A stretch of DNA of 64,000 nt from Bradysia coprophila (lineage: Eukaryota; Arthropoda; Insecta; Diptera; Sciaridae), in the NCBI RefSeq assembly GCF_014529535.1, contig NW_023503493.1, positions 16,586,001 to 16,650,000 of the forward strand, given 5' to 3'. Shown one piece after another: positions 12,040 through 25,700 of the stretch. Position 1 is the first letter of the stretch. Each line of letters opens with the position of its first letter. The position numbers and the translations under genes were made by a program. The notes under the pieces are model-generated. The model saw nothing but the letters and a program-made list of their open reading frames with translations, was not told the origin of the DNA and made no database searches.

Positions 12040-13790
12040 TAAAAAAGAGTCTTTTCTATATAGAAAATTGCAGCCGTAATTCCACCCCTGAGCATCCTTA
12101 CGTCAGGGTATGGGAGTCATCTGATCGCAAATATTTATTCAACTAATGGAAGACGATTTGAGTTCGGAAAAACTAATCTGTTTTGTAAAATCAATATTTG
12201 AATTAAATGGCGATAATTACTAATTATTCGTCATGGGCGTCATGGAATATAGTTTAAGTCTATAAATAATCGCAATAAAATTTCATTGAAACTTAATAAT
12301 TATTTCGGCAAAGTGTAATTAAGCACGTGTATATACCGGCCTATTATATTCAAATTCGTCACGATTGGATGAAATTTGAAAATTCAACAATAGAAACCAT
12401 AGTTCTGCGAGGTTTACATTGGATAGTGTTTATAAATATGCTAATATTTCCTAATACATATTCAACATATTCACTAATTTCTCTTCGAATGCGTTAATAT
12501 ACACAAAATACGATTCACGTTGCTGGTTGTTCGCTCCACAGGTCCACAGTTTTTGTAGAATTTTTTTATTATCATCACTTTAATTTTCTCGAAAAGAAAA
12601 AAAAATGCGTGAAACGAATGTGCTTGTGTAATTTGGATATTTTTTTTTTAAAGAGAGCGCACGAAAGAGACAACTGTATAGTGTAGCGTGCGTATAAACA
12701 TTCCTACCTAATTCCAGATAGAATCGGTTTAGGTACACAACACACTCTTTGAATTTTTATCATATTTTCATTTATATTTTCTCGAAATGTTTCACTTTCG
12801 TATTTAATCTCTTAATTTTTGTGTTAACAATTTTATAATCGACGTTTTTACAAAATAGAATTGTCGTCAAACAATCACACATTAAAGTGTTGCTTGTACA
12901 TGATTTCAGTGATAAAAAAAAAATAGAATTAGAGACTTAACGAACATCTTGCTAATGATTTTTAAAGCCTCTTTACGTTGCATAATCAATCGAAAGAGAT
13001 ATCCGAATGAATTTGTTTTTCTATAGGAGATAGAAGAAGTCAGAAGGAATTTTGATCGAGATTCTTATCCACCTTCCAACTAATTCTATTCAATTCGATA
13101 TGTAATTTGAAAATATCTCTAACGTAAGTGACGCAGATGGTGCACGCATTCGTCACACATTCATAGAAGAAAAAAAAAACAAATTCACCGAATCACCAAA
13201 ACCAATAACGCATTATAGATAAGTTAATCTCTTCGTCAATGCTAAACTTTATGCGCTCTTATGAATAAAACACCAAGACAAAAATAATCTACATTTCCAC
13301 ATGCAATACGTCAAAGCAATGTAAAAAAAAATTTGATCAAATTTTACATGTATAAACCAGTCGATTCAGTTGCTGACAGACCATCGTTGAGTTGGCACGC
13401 GTACGCAAAGAAGTTCTTTTTTATAATATAAATGTCTTTGATTTGCTTTCCATTTAGCTAACAATTACTTTTTTTTCGGTGTTTAGTGTGATTTTGGAGG
13501 TTTGCAAGTTGTCTGACGGTCAGACACACTTGATCTTCAAAGATAGAGAAACGGTTTTAACATTTCAACAATTCATAAATTATGAATTTCGTGATAATTA
13601 TTTAATCCAATTTTGGTTTTTATCGGTTTTAAAGTGTCCAACTGAAAGTAACTAATTCTGAAGCGAAGCTCTCAAATCGTGCATTGAGCAAAACGAAAGT
13701 GTACAAAAATACAAAAAAAAAGTTTGTGATAAAATCGTCGAATAGTATTGCTTAATCGTAAAGTAAAATTTGTAATTTAATTTAACAAAA
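12040..13790. other. Upstream region of the Na/K-ATPase beta gene
   Basis: AT-rich sequence without a supportable gene. It directly precedes the first coding exon of the beta subunit and probably contains its promoter and 5' untranslated region. An arthropod initiator-like ATTCAGT lies near 13363, but I cannot tell it from chance. Confidence 0.4.
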
Positions 13791-16700
13791 ATGAGTCCGA
13801 AAACAAACGGTGACACTGTAACCTATGAATTTCCTTATATGCGAAAGCCTAAGGCAAAAACGAGCATATGGCGAGGCATTTACAATTCAGACAAAAATTA
13901 CATTCTAGGCAGAACACCTAGAAATTGGGGTAAGTTTCTACATCATTTTACCAAAATATCTAGTCTGTCTCACTGTATACGATATGAATTTTTGTGCTAT
14001 TCGCTGAGAATGTTTAGATAAGACGACTAGTGTTCTAAATAAAAATAGAATTCAATTGGCATTGGACGTGTATTGTATATGTATATAAATAGGTGTTAAC
14101 CGTAGTATCAACGCATCAACATTTTTTTTTTATTATCGAACGAAAAAATTTACTTAGCTAATCTACGGGGGATTGAAAGTAAATAGAAACTGTTGTAGAG
14201 GTCACCAGCGAACGAGATAACTTACTAAACTAGAACGCAATGTAAACAAGTTAATTATTGTGTCAATTTTTTGCCTTGATTTTTAGTGAGGTTTTTAGTG
14301 GTTTATAGCGGAATAGAAAATTATTTATTTGAAGTTACTTTCCTCATAGGAATCGTCTTATACTTGATACCGGTTTTATCAAGTTTAACGATTCAATATC
14401 GACCCAGGATGTTAGGAAATTCCAACAACTTCAATTTCACAATTTTAAAACATTAGGATCCCATCTTTTTTAGAGTCTGACGAAACAATATTATTTATAA
14501 GCTACAGTCGGAGAAATATAGATTTCCGGATTTTAAGAGACATAATCGTTTTCAACGTTTTTCTGTATTCTCTCATTTCGCATGTTATTTCAAATGGCAA
14601 TTGAGAGAATTAGAGAAACGATGATATCTCTTTTAAAAAAAACGAAATCTATATTTCTCCGACTGTACTGATCTTCCTGATCTGATAACTCAAACGCTAT
14701 TAAGCGACATGTTTGAATAACTAGCACAACGACAAAAATAAACGAGAGTTCAGGCTAGTGTTCTCTTACTGAGTAAAACGTATAGTTGGTGCAGCTGGTC
14801 ACTCCGAAACTTGAGCGTGAACTATTGATGAAGTTCCAGCCTTACCACTTAGTTTATTGTTCCATTACTCTGTCTGCACATCAAATCATTGCAAAACCTT
14901 CTTTCGAGGAAATAATAGATACTGTCTCGTCTCATGTAACGGAACGTTATTCATTTTATACGTAGCTATAAAGATTACTCATAGACAACATTTAGCTAAA
15001 TGTGTTGTCGATTAGGTTTCTTTTTATCGCTAGACTGTAATTTAATAACTAAACATTGAAGATTCTTTAGTTCGAAAGATATTTGAATTCCATTGTACTT
15101 CCTTTCCCATAATTCCGATAACAATAGACACTCAATTACCCTTCCAACCAGTACCAATAAAGTGGCTGAAATGTGCTCGTTATCACTTACGCTCATTTCC
15201 AAAGGCCTGCATATACAGCTCGATTCGTTACTGATAATAAAATTTGTAATGAAGAATATATTACATACACAAACAACGATTTATTTTGCTTTTTACCGAG
15301 CAAATATGTACACGATGATTACGCAGAAAATAATAATAATAAAAAAAAAACCGAAAACTCTGTTGGCCTTAGTGATGAGTATAGAGTGTAAAGAAGTGCG
15401 CTATGAAAACACTTGTGATTGTGAATTTCGTTCTTCTTTTTGCATGAAGACACGCTGTTACTATTTCTTGTATTGATCACAATATTGTCTTTTAATGGCT
15501 TTACACTTCATTGAGACAAAGAAAAACGGATTCTCAATGTTTCGTTTGTTCCGGCATTAGAGAAAATTATTTACTTATAGACAGGCGTTCAATGTTAATA
15601 ACGAGGTTAGTAAACATGTTACAGAACAATATTTAAACAGTAGATACGCATCAGGGGATTACAGTGGTATGTAAAAAGCGTGTTGAATCGTGTAACAGGG
15701 AAAAGGGATTAGCCTTATTGTCTGTCTAGAAGATCAGTCCTATCTCTATTTTTGATATCACGTTTGTTACGTTTGAACAATGATCTAAGGTGCAGGTACA
15801 TCTCTTTTTGTCTGAGTCTTTTATTATAGATAGATATTGCAAGATTTCAAGAAAGAACAAATTTTGTTCGTTAGTGACCAAAACGTTTTACAAGAGACCT
15901 AATTCCAAGCAGGACCCACACGTTTCAATTATATACAGCTTTCTATATCCATGCCTTCATAGTTAAGACTGATATCAATGGAGCCATACAACGCGTAAAG
16001 ATAGGATAACGGGGAGGAACCAATCCAAGCCGGTTGGTTGGATTTCATAATTCCCTCAACTTTATTATGTGATATGTCAGCCTGACATTGTCAGAAATTC
16101 GCTAAACACGCGGCTATACCTATACTATAGGGTATAGCCGCGTGTTCAATAATATAACCGAATAATTGATAAACAATTTTATCATCGATTAAAACGATTA
16201 AGTGAAAAATGCGTTGAATGATAATGACTAAGGACATCAACTATCCATCAAATTCACTGAATAATTCATCAATGTAATAGTCAATATTTTAAGAGTAACT
16301 GCCGACAACGAACTACGATTAAACAGGATTCGATTGATTGTCTACCATCTAGTCATAGTTTAGTTGGCCGAACCGATCTTATCGTAAATCATACAATTTG
16401 ACATTCGCATCTCTAAATCTAAAATGAAATTATTTGTAGAAAATGCTGAACTTCGAAATGTGAAGACTGGAAACATTATAAAATTCTTTGCACTTCGCAT
16501 TATAACGTTCCTTTACTTATGCTAAAATGCCTACAAGTGATGCCTTGTGCGTATTATTTTCGAAAACAACAAACAAAAGTGTTGGATTTCGATAGAAAGA
16601 TATATAACCAAACTGCCTTATTTACCACTAGTGGAAGGAGTAGTTTACTGTTAACACTTACATTTTATTCGTTCGTTTTCGTTGTGAAAAGGGTATTTGA

Positions 16701-19700
16701 TAATGGATTTTCCATTTATGTAATTTCTGTTGTACGTGTCGTCATTAATCGATTGATAACATCTTAACAATAAATGTACACCGAAAACTACCTAATAGCC
16801 CAGATAAAATATCAGATATGAATATAGCGAGCTCACAGAATTGTATAAGTCCATAATGATTTTGCCAGTTATCAAGATTTAAAAAACAATGTCCACAACA
16901 GCTAATTACTTAATAATTTCAATTTTCAACGGTATAATACATCTGACAACATTATCTTAAGGTACTACTTTCTGATGTTTCTCAAATCCAAACCAAAATT
17001 ACCCGTTTAGTATGAATTCTGTATCGAAGTACTAGACTTGCTAAATATTGTGCGCCAAATCTCAAGTATAAAGTTCATGATGAGAGAGAAGGAAATATAA
17101 TTTAGACCAGTTATTGTAACTTACTTTGGGCAATGTGTCAAAAATTTATATGAAAATATGTAATGATAAGTACCCCAAGGCAAGTTATTATTAACTGGTC
17201 TTCGGAACTCTCACTCTGATTATAACAGTCTATAGCCCACACCCAATTGTAAATCATTTATTTACATTGAGGCCGAAAATGTTTTCGTATAAATACTGCA
17301 GTTTTGATTCTACGATATTTTTAATTCGTGCGCTTTGTACGTTAGTGAATTCGATTGGTTTTCTAACATTTTACAATTTAAACAATAACTTATATGGTAC
17401 ATTAGGTCCGAGGATCCAAATTTTTATTTTGACTAGTCAAAATCGTCAAAATAAAAATTTGGAACCTCGTACGTACAGGGCCTTACATGCTTCTGACCGG
17501 TCAATGCGAAAAATGAACTCAAAAATTGAATTTACCGACCATAAGCACGTAAAGTATATTTTGAAATACTCTGCAGGTTTACATGAAGAAGTTTACCTAT
17601 ACAACGCATACACAACAGACTACATTCAAGATACAAGCATTTTAAAATCCAAATAATTCATTACAACTGAATTGTGTGCAACTGAAAATAACTTCTTAAT
17701 CGTAAGCGACGCAAACTAGTTGAAAGCGGTTATAGAATCTTGTGTCTAGTCACAACAGCTTCTAAATCTGAATTTCGGAAAGAAATGTCTCTTTCAGCAA
17801 AATGTTCTCGGATTTGTTTTTCTATAATGCGAGATGACTCACAAAAAACATATGCATTGAGGTGCAATAAAGTGTAAGATTAAAATTGTGTGGAAGATTG
17901 TTACATACATTTTTGTACAACTACAACTGAAAAGCGAGAAGCAAGTTTATAAATCATGCAGCATAAATAGTTCGGTTACTTAGCAGCCTTTGTCAACCCA
18001 AGCGGGTTTTGGCTGAATCTACTAACTTCCTCCACTCGTCTCTGTCCGCGTCCAGACTTCTCCAATCCGCGACCCCCAATGATCTAGTATCTTCGACCAC
18101 ACAGTCTATCCATCTCTTCCGTGGTCTACGTCCTTCAAATTTCCTGTCGAGGGCTTTCTTGGCAGTGCGGTCATCATTCATCCTAGCCACATGCCCCGCC
18201 CATCGGAGCCTCGCTGATTCTACTGCAGCTGTGATAAAATTCCTTCGAAAATAGTTCGGTTGGTATGACTTAAATTTAGTGTTGGTGTGTTTACGTATAA
18301 CATTCTACGTTTGTCAGCTAGTTCGGTCTATTCTTTGCGTCAACTTTTACATTAAGTGAAACATCAGCGATCCATTTTCACTCTGATGCAGAGCACATTT
18401 TATGTGCAATAGGTGTATAATAATCGGTTACAGTGGATGCTGCGTAAGTAATTACCATTTTGTAATAATCGCGAGGTAACAACTACGCTTGTCGAAAAAC
18501 GGTTGCCGAAGCAAATTGGTGTAAAACCACGGGTTAGTTCGCGAGTATCGCAAATTGATCCCTAATGCAACGAGTTGCATTCACCGCATCTAATGTAATC
18601 TACTAAAACAGGATGCATTCTGTAAATGCAAGAGAATCTATCTAATTTACAGATAAATTACAAAAATATTTTTAAATTTTATCTGTGTAAATTGTAGAAC
18701 AATTCTAGTGTTTGGAAACATTGGAAACGTTGAATCAAAATGTAATCTAACATTGTTAAGGTCTTTCAACTTGGATTCACACAATTAATTTGTGTGTGCA
18801 ATTAGAAAACCGAAAAAAATGTGTAATCAACACTCGTACCTTTGTTTCAAATAATAACAAAGGCTTTTTTCCATGTGTATAATAGCCTATATATCCACTG
18901 CGCAGTGATGCACGTGAACACGAATTGAATCTTGAGATCTGAATTTCATTGATAAAACTACGAATTTCGTCTCTAAAATTCAGTCTAGTTAATTTGAATA
19001 ATAAACAAAATTTTATGATAATTAGGAACGATTATGCCGCCGATGCTAATTAAAGGGTATGCTATTCCATCGATAAACATTTGATGTGTTGTTTACGGTT
19101 AGCTTCAATAAGAGGGATTCTTTTGAAAAACAGCCTACCGAAATCGGACGCATTTTCTATTGGAATTTTTTATAGGGTCTTATTGGGTTTAGAATTCATC
19201 CACACTGAAATATGTGCAGATAAAGTTTTTAACCGAAGACGTACACTGTTCTTACTGAAATTTCTCGAGGTACACAAAATGTACATGGTCGTGTGGGGTA
19301 TCATTTGAAAGGTAATTTTATGTGCTTTTGAGCCAAATAGAGACTAATGTGGTTTGGATACATATGCGATGAAAAAGAAGTTGAAATGTTTAAGTGTTCA
19401 TATTTCATCATAGATGCATCCAAACCACATTAGTCTCTATTTGGCTCAAAAGCACATAAAATTACCTTTCAAATGATACCCCACACGACCATGTACATTT
19501 TGTGTACCTCGAGAAATTTCAGTAAGAACAGTGTACGTCTTCGGTTAAAAACTTTATCTGCACATATTTCAGTGTGGATGAATTCTAAACCCAATAAGAC
19601 CCTATTCGGCTCAATAGTACATGTGATTACCTTTCTAATGACACCCCACACGACCCTGTACGGCTCGTGTAACTGGAGCAATTTTTGTAAGAAAATTGCA

Positions 19701-22700
19701 ACTTTTCGGTTTTTGCTCACCTTTGACCAGCCACACAAACTTCGAAGAATTTTTTTGAAAGTGGTTTTGGCCACTAGGGTCGAAGTCCTTTCTAGGCACA
19801 TATAAAAAATTCCAATAGAAAATGCGTCCGATTTCGGTAGGCTGTTTTTCAAAAGAATCCCTCTAATGTGAAAACATTCGAATAATCGATTCCGATAGAA
19901 AGATGACGAATTTTTTGTTTTGTCAATTTGTATTCGTAAAAATCATTGTAAAAACATCAGAAAAGAAAACAACAAAATAAATTGAAAAACATTGTAATTA
20001 ACATCGTGTGATTAAGCATTTAGCAAAACTAAAGTCAAGGATATGCGGGAAAAACTTTTGATAACAATTCGCAGAACACAACTTCGATTTAAGATTGAAA
20101 GGGGGACTTTGATCGTTCATTGTGTAGTAGTGTCATTGATTTATTGGAACATCCATTAACAGGCCGTTGTTAAAAAGTCAATGAATTTTCGTAGCAACTT
20201 TGAAAAGACCTGTAGGTCTTTCAGCTGCAAAAACAAAGATCAAAGATCGGAATTTATCGCTCAGAAAAATTAGTGAAAATTTTATGATTCAATTGAAAAT
20301 GTAAACAAAGTTTACTTTGTAGTACGAGAACGGATTCATTCGTCATAATTCTGCCCCACAGTAAATATTTACTCTTCCAGTATCAGCTAGTTTCACCGAT
20401 TTCCTCCGATGTATAAATGACTTGTAGGATTATAATTCAAAAAAATTCATTTTCTCGCTTACATATTAATCCGTTCATACTGTCGGCTGATTCGTTTCGC
20501 TTCTTTTTCGTTATTGACTTACTTATAACAGTTGAACGATACAACAAAAAACAGACATTGAAATTTGTATCTTATGCACAGGTTTTTGGGTTTTTTCCAT
20601 TTACCATTCTCAATTTAAGATGCAAAATAAGTTCGGAAGAGCTATCACACGACTGTATTGTAGTTTTTTTTCCTATACATTTAGATGATGAATTTGTGCT
20701 TTGAAATTGTTATTGTTGTCCATCTGAACAAACTCGAGTTTGAATTACCAGCGTCGAGTGCCCGCCCGTTTCATGCTCATGTTTTTAGAGAATGTCTTAT
20801 CCTATGCTTACAAAGTTTTAGCCTGGAAGAATTGTTAGTGCTCAATGCACAATAACAATTAATTACATTACGAGTTACCGTCTGGTATTTTATAATAAGT
20901 CATACCAGAGTATATCTCGCTATTAATCGCGTGTCATACATCGTTTAATTATTAGCATTTCTTTCACCAATAAGGTAGCAATTTTACGTCTAGACTGCTA
21001 TTGATATGCAAGATGTTTAACAAGGTTTGCCTGAGGAAACCATAAGTGTAGTAGTGTTTATGGCATTGATGGATAAGGTTGTATTTCTTGAATAGTTTCT
21101 GTACATTAATGACTTATCTTATTCGTTCGACACAGACTGATTATGTGAAATTATCAAAACCATCAAAATAAATGAGTGAAAATATTGAAAACTCCAGCCA
21201 AATTATCTTAGCAAAAACCTGGGAGATTCAACAAGAGTTTACATATTATAAAGGGGAACGATCTAACATTTGTTCTCTGTTCGTCTGAAAGTGTAGGTGT
21301 GTTATCATATTTACTCTTTGCCATATATGGAAGAGTAGACTCCATTATAATTGTAACTAGAATCTGTGAATTTTAAATTTATTTTGCATCAACAATTTGA
21401 TGATCGTCCCTCGAACAGACAGGCATATTAAGAATTACTGGCATTGGATTGTGTAATTTGCATTTTGCAAAAAATGTAGTGCTTGCTTCTTACGATCGTA
21501 GAAAAATTTCAATTAAGCTTAGGTTGGTGTAAAAACTGTTCGTTTTTTTTCAAAATGAATAATGAGTCGTCTTTCGTAGCCTACGTCATCAGCTGTACGC
21601 ACGCAATGCAAATATTTCTATAGCTGTACACCTTATTATATATATGCTGAAGGAGACTAAAAATAACCAGATTTTACTGCTCTACCAAACGAGTCCATCG
21701 AAGAAGAAGAAAAAAAAAACCGAATGAAAATAAATGTTTATGGATTCTAGTTATAACCGATAATGTATATACACACACTGCTAATACAAGGATTCGTCCA
21801 TCATACCATTCCGTATACAATTAATGAAAAATTCCCTTCGGTAAAATAAACATTGTCAAAATGCTACACCCTTATTTGTATTAGATAAATGACCGAAAGA
21901 CTATTGCAAACGGGAGAAACGTTCTTGAGCCAAAATTCAAATCTCCGATACTTGCACACGAACACATCGTGTGATAAATAAAAATCAATATTAATTGCTT
22001 CGTTCAACATATTGGTCTATCAAGTAAGTTGTAACGTGAGTCGACGATTACAATATTTGGCTCTAAACCGATAAATTATTATTACCCTAAAAATAGGTGT
22101 TGCACCCCACAAGAAGCAATTAAATATTTCATGACTGGAGCTTTTAAAATTAGTATCAGTCATTTCAATATACTATTGTATGTGCCGGTGTGAATACTAC
22201 TAATTAACGAAATCGTTTCGTGAACATGTTACCGACATTCCACATTATTTATTTGAATTTTTATTTGAACAAGTTCAACGAAAAAGTGTTGAATAATAAG
22301 AAAGAAAAAAAAAATGAAACGCAAAACAACTTCCAAACATTTGCTTGTACAAGCACTAATTACAATTATGTAGCCACCGAATTCGTGCTGTTGATTCAAT
22401 GGAAGCTATTATAATTATTTGCATCTAACGAGAAATGAAAAAAAAAATCAAAACGAAAGACGAGTCAAGAAGTAACAGAAAAAAATGTTTAAAGAAAACG
22501 AATATACCAGTCGAAACTGGATTGAATAAGTTTGTACAAGTAATATTCTGATTTTGCGGCGATATTAATAGGTAGACACTTTTTCCTACCTTTATTCGGT
22601 TTGTGTGTATTTCATATTATACTGTCGTGAATTACAAACGAATGATGGTATTATTATAAGGACAGCCACCCTGTTCAATTTATGATTGAACTATTATCAC

Positions 22701-25700
22701 ATTTGGGTGAAACGATATCCTTTTGTTTTAGTGAAATGTTTTCAAAAGTAATGGATATATCGTAGAGCTATATGTTGACATTGCACAAATTTAAACTCAA
22801 ATCATTTTCAGATTATAGACCTGAATCAAGAATCGTTATCCGATTTAGGTCTTATTTTTTATGCCAGAGCCAATGAACACATTGATATTGTTATATCAGG
22901 GTTTCATCTGAGACTGTGTGTCTTATTATGTAACTTTACCTTCCTAAGAAATCTGCGTTTCGATGTTGTTGAAAGCTATAAATGGAAATTTTTGTTTATT
23001 CCCTTGACTGAAAGTCAGGGTCTTATGAAAGAAAATACCCTTAAATGTCCGTAACGCTAAGTTCACTTTGATATTTTGAAAATGTTCTACATTGGCAAAA
23101 AAACGTTAAATACAGAAAACGTCCGTACACTTGTGGACTCGATAACTCGAGTAATTCTTTACCGATTTTCAAAATTTTGGTTCTAATCGACGGAGAATGA
23201 AAATCATGAGGTTAAGTTCGTAGATGGGCAATATTGGGATAATGAGATGGGAGTAATTCTCAAGAGAATTTTATTCCTTGTTACCGCGATAACTTCCCTA
23301 ATTCTTATCAGATTTTAAAATTTTTTTGTGTTATTCGACGAAGATTGAAATTCTTGAGGTTGAGTTTGCAGATGGATAATGTTAGAACAACAAGATGGGA
23401 GAAATTCTACACAGACGCTTTTCCTTGTGGACTCGATAGCTCGAGTAATTCTTTACCGATTTTCAAAATTTTGGTTTTAATCGACAGAGAATGAAAATCA
23501 TGAGGTTAAGTTCGTAGATGGGCAATATTGGAGTAAAGAGATGGGAGTAATTCTCAAGAGATTTTTTTACTTGTTACCGCGATAGCTTCCATAATTCTTA
23601 TCCGATTTTCAAAGATTTTGTCTTAATCGACGAAGATTGAAACTCTTGAGGCTGAGTTTGCAGATGGATAATGTTCGAACAACGAGATGGGAGAAATTCT
23701 ACACAGACGCTTTCTCTTGTTACCGCGCGATAACTTGAGTAATTTTTACCAGATTTTCAAATTTTTTGTTTTAATTGACAGAGAATGATATTGGAGTAGT
23801 GAGTTTGGAGTAATTGTAAACATAACTTGTTATACAACAACATTTTTGCAACGGATTTCCAGAAAAATTTCTTATTTGACGAGTTGTGAAATTCTGGATT
23901 TCTGGTCTAACAATTATGAAGTACTTCCCAAAAGAGTTTTTGCTTGCTTGCTTGAGAAACCGATAGCTCGAGTAATTCAAGAGGTATCAAAAATCAATTT
24001 CGACCAGTAGCGTAATTCATGTGGTTAAACTCGAACATTGGAATTTAATTGGACTAGTAATCTAGGACATACGACAATTTTTACGTGAAATCTGTATTCT
24101 TAAAAGAATTTTTTTCGTTCGTAAAATGTTTGAACGAGTGTGAACTTTGCGGCCAGAGCGAAGCGAGGGCCGTAATTCACACGAGTTATATTTTTTCAAG
24201 AGGTAGGCAGGAAATACGCCACCTTTTCAGCGCTTTTAGTAGACTATATAGGAGACTCATATTAGGTGTTAAACGTACCTCGCTGGATCTTCCACTCAGA
24301 GCGTATGTTTTGTATGTTTTCTGATATTTGACACTCATAGCGCTTTTTAGGAGACAATAAAAAAGACTCGTAATAGAGCAAAATAGCAAAACATCGCTCG
24401 CTGGGCCAGCAACTCATAGCTCTTTTTGTTTCTGCAGAAAATTATATTAAATTTGAGTAAAATGAAGGATGTGATGGCTGCTTGTTTTCTAAATAAATGA
24501 GACATTGATCTTTCATGTAAATATAATTTTGTGATCGTTGTTACAAGATATGGGAGAAATTATACTCAGACGCTTTTCCTTGTTATCGTGATAACTTAAG
24601 TAATTTTTACCCGATTTTAAGTTCGAAAAAGAGTAATATTGGAGTAGTGAGGTTGGAGTATAATTGTAAACACAACTTGTTACCACGACATTTTTGCAAC
24701 GGATTTCCAGAAAAAAAATTTATTCTACGAGTAAGTGAATCTGGATTTCTGGTCGAACAATCTAGAAGTCTAGAACAATCTTGCTTGCTTGATAACTCGG
24801 TAACTTGAGTAATTCTCGGAGGCTTCAAAAATCGCAGATTTGAAAATATTAAGTGTTTTCGACCAGTATCGTAATTCGTGTGGTTAAATTCGAACCTTTG
24901 ACTTTATTGGACTGGTAATCGATATACGACAATTTTTGCGTGAAATCGTGTTCTTAAAAGAAATTTTTTCGTTCCTAAAGTGTTTGCACGAGTGTGAATT
25001 TTGCCAGAGTGAAGCGAGGGCCGTAATTCACATGAGTTTTTTTTTTAAGAGGTAGGCAAGAAATGCGCCACCTGTTCAGCGCTTTTAGTAGACTATATAG
25101 GAGACTCTCATATTAGGAGTAAGACATCGCTCGCTGGACCTTCAACTCATAGCTCTTTTTGTTTCTTCAGGAAATTAAATAAATATGAGTAAAATGAAGC
25201 ATGTGATGACTGCTGTTTTCTGAATAAAAGAGACATCACCTTTTCATGTGACTTTAATTTTGTGATCTCATTTAAAAATGGTTAGAAAACTAAGACTGGA
25301 ATTATAGAAAAAAGCCAGTCAAGGGACCTGACCCACCCAAGAGGTGGGGCCTAGTTGATTACATCTACATATTAAGTCCACTACGTGTGATGTTGATGTA
25401 ATTGTTTGATCTATGGATCTATGTAAATCTATTGACCATACCAGGGAATTTCTTTTTCCCTTACCCATCCTGTCTACAGAGAGAGTGGTGGAAAACTGGT
25501 TGTGGTTTCAATCGATAGTGCCTGAAATTATATCAATTGTACAAAAATTTCACAAAATTTCACTGTAGAAGGACACATTTCACTGATTCATCCAACACAT
25601 CGGCACTGTTGACATGAGTCATTGCATGTGTGGTGTCGATGGACAGCTGAGATTTCCAGCATTTTAGAATTAACCATTTTAATTACAAAAATTTTTAATA

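Noticed and set aside
17267..17656. 129-codon open frame on the plus strand
   Set aside because: It contains a long hairpin, lies in an intron and has no recognisable motif or codon pattern.
18009..18254. 81-codon plus-strand frame
   Set aside because: It is the antisense shadow of the retroposon polyprotein fragment at 17993-18243.
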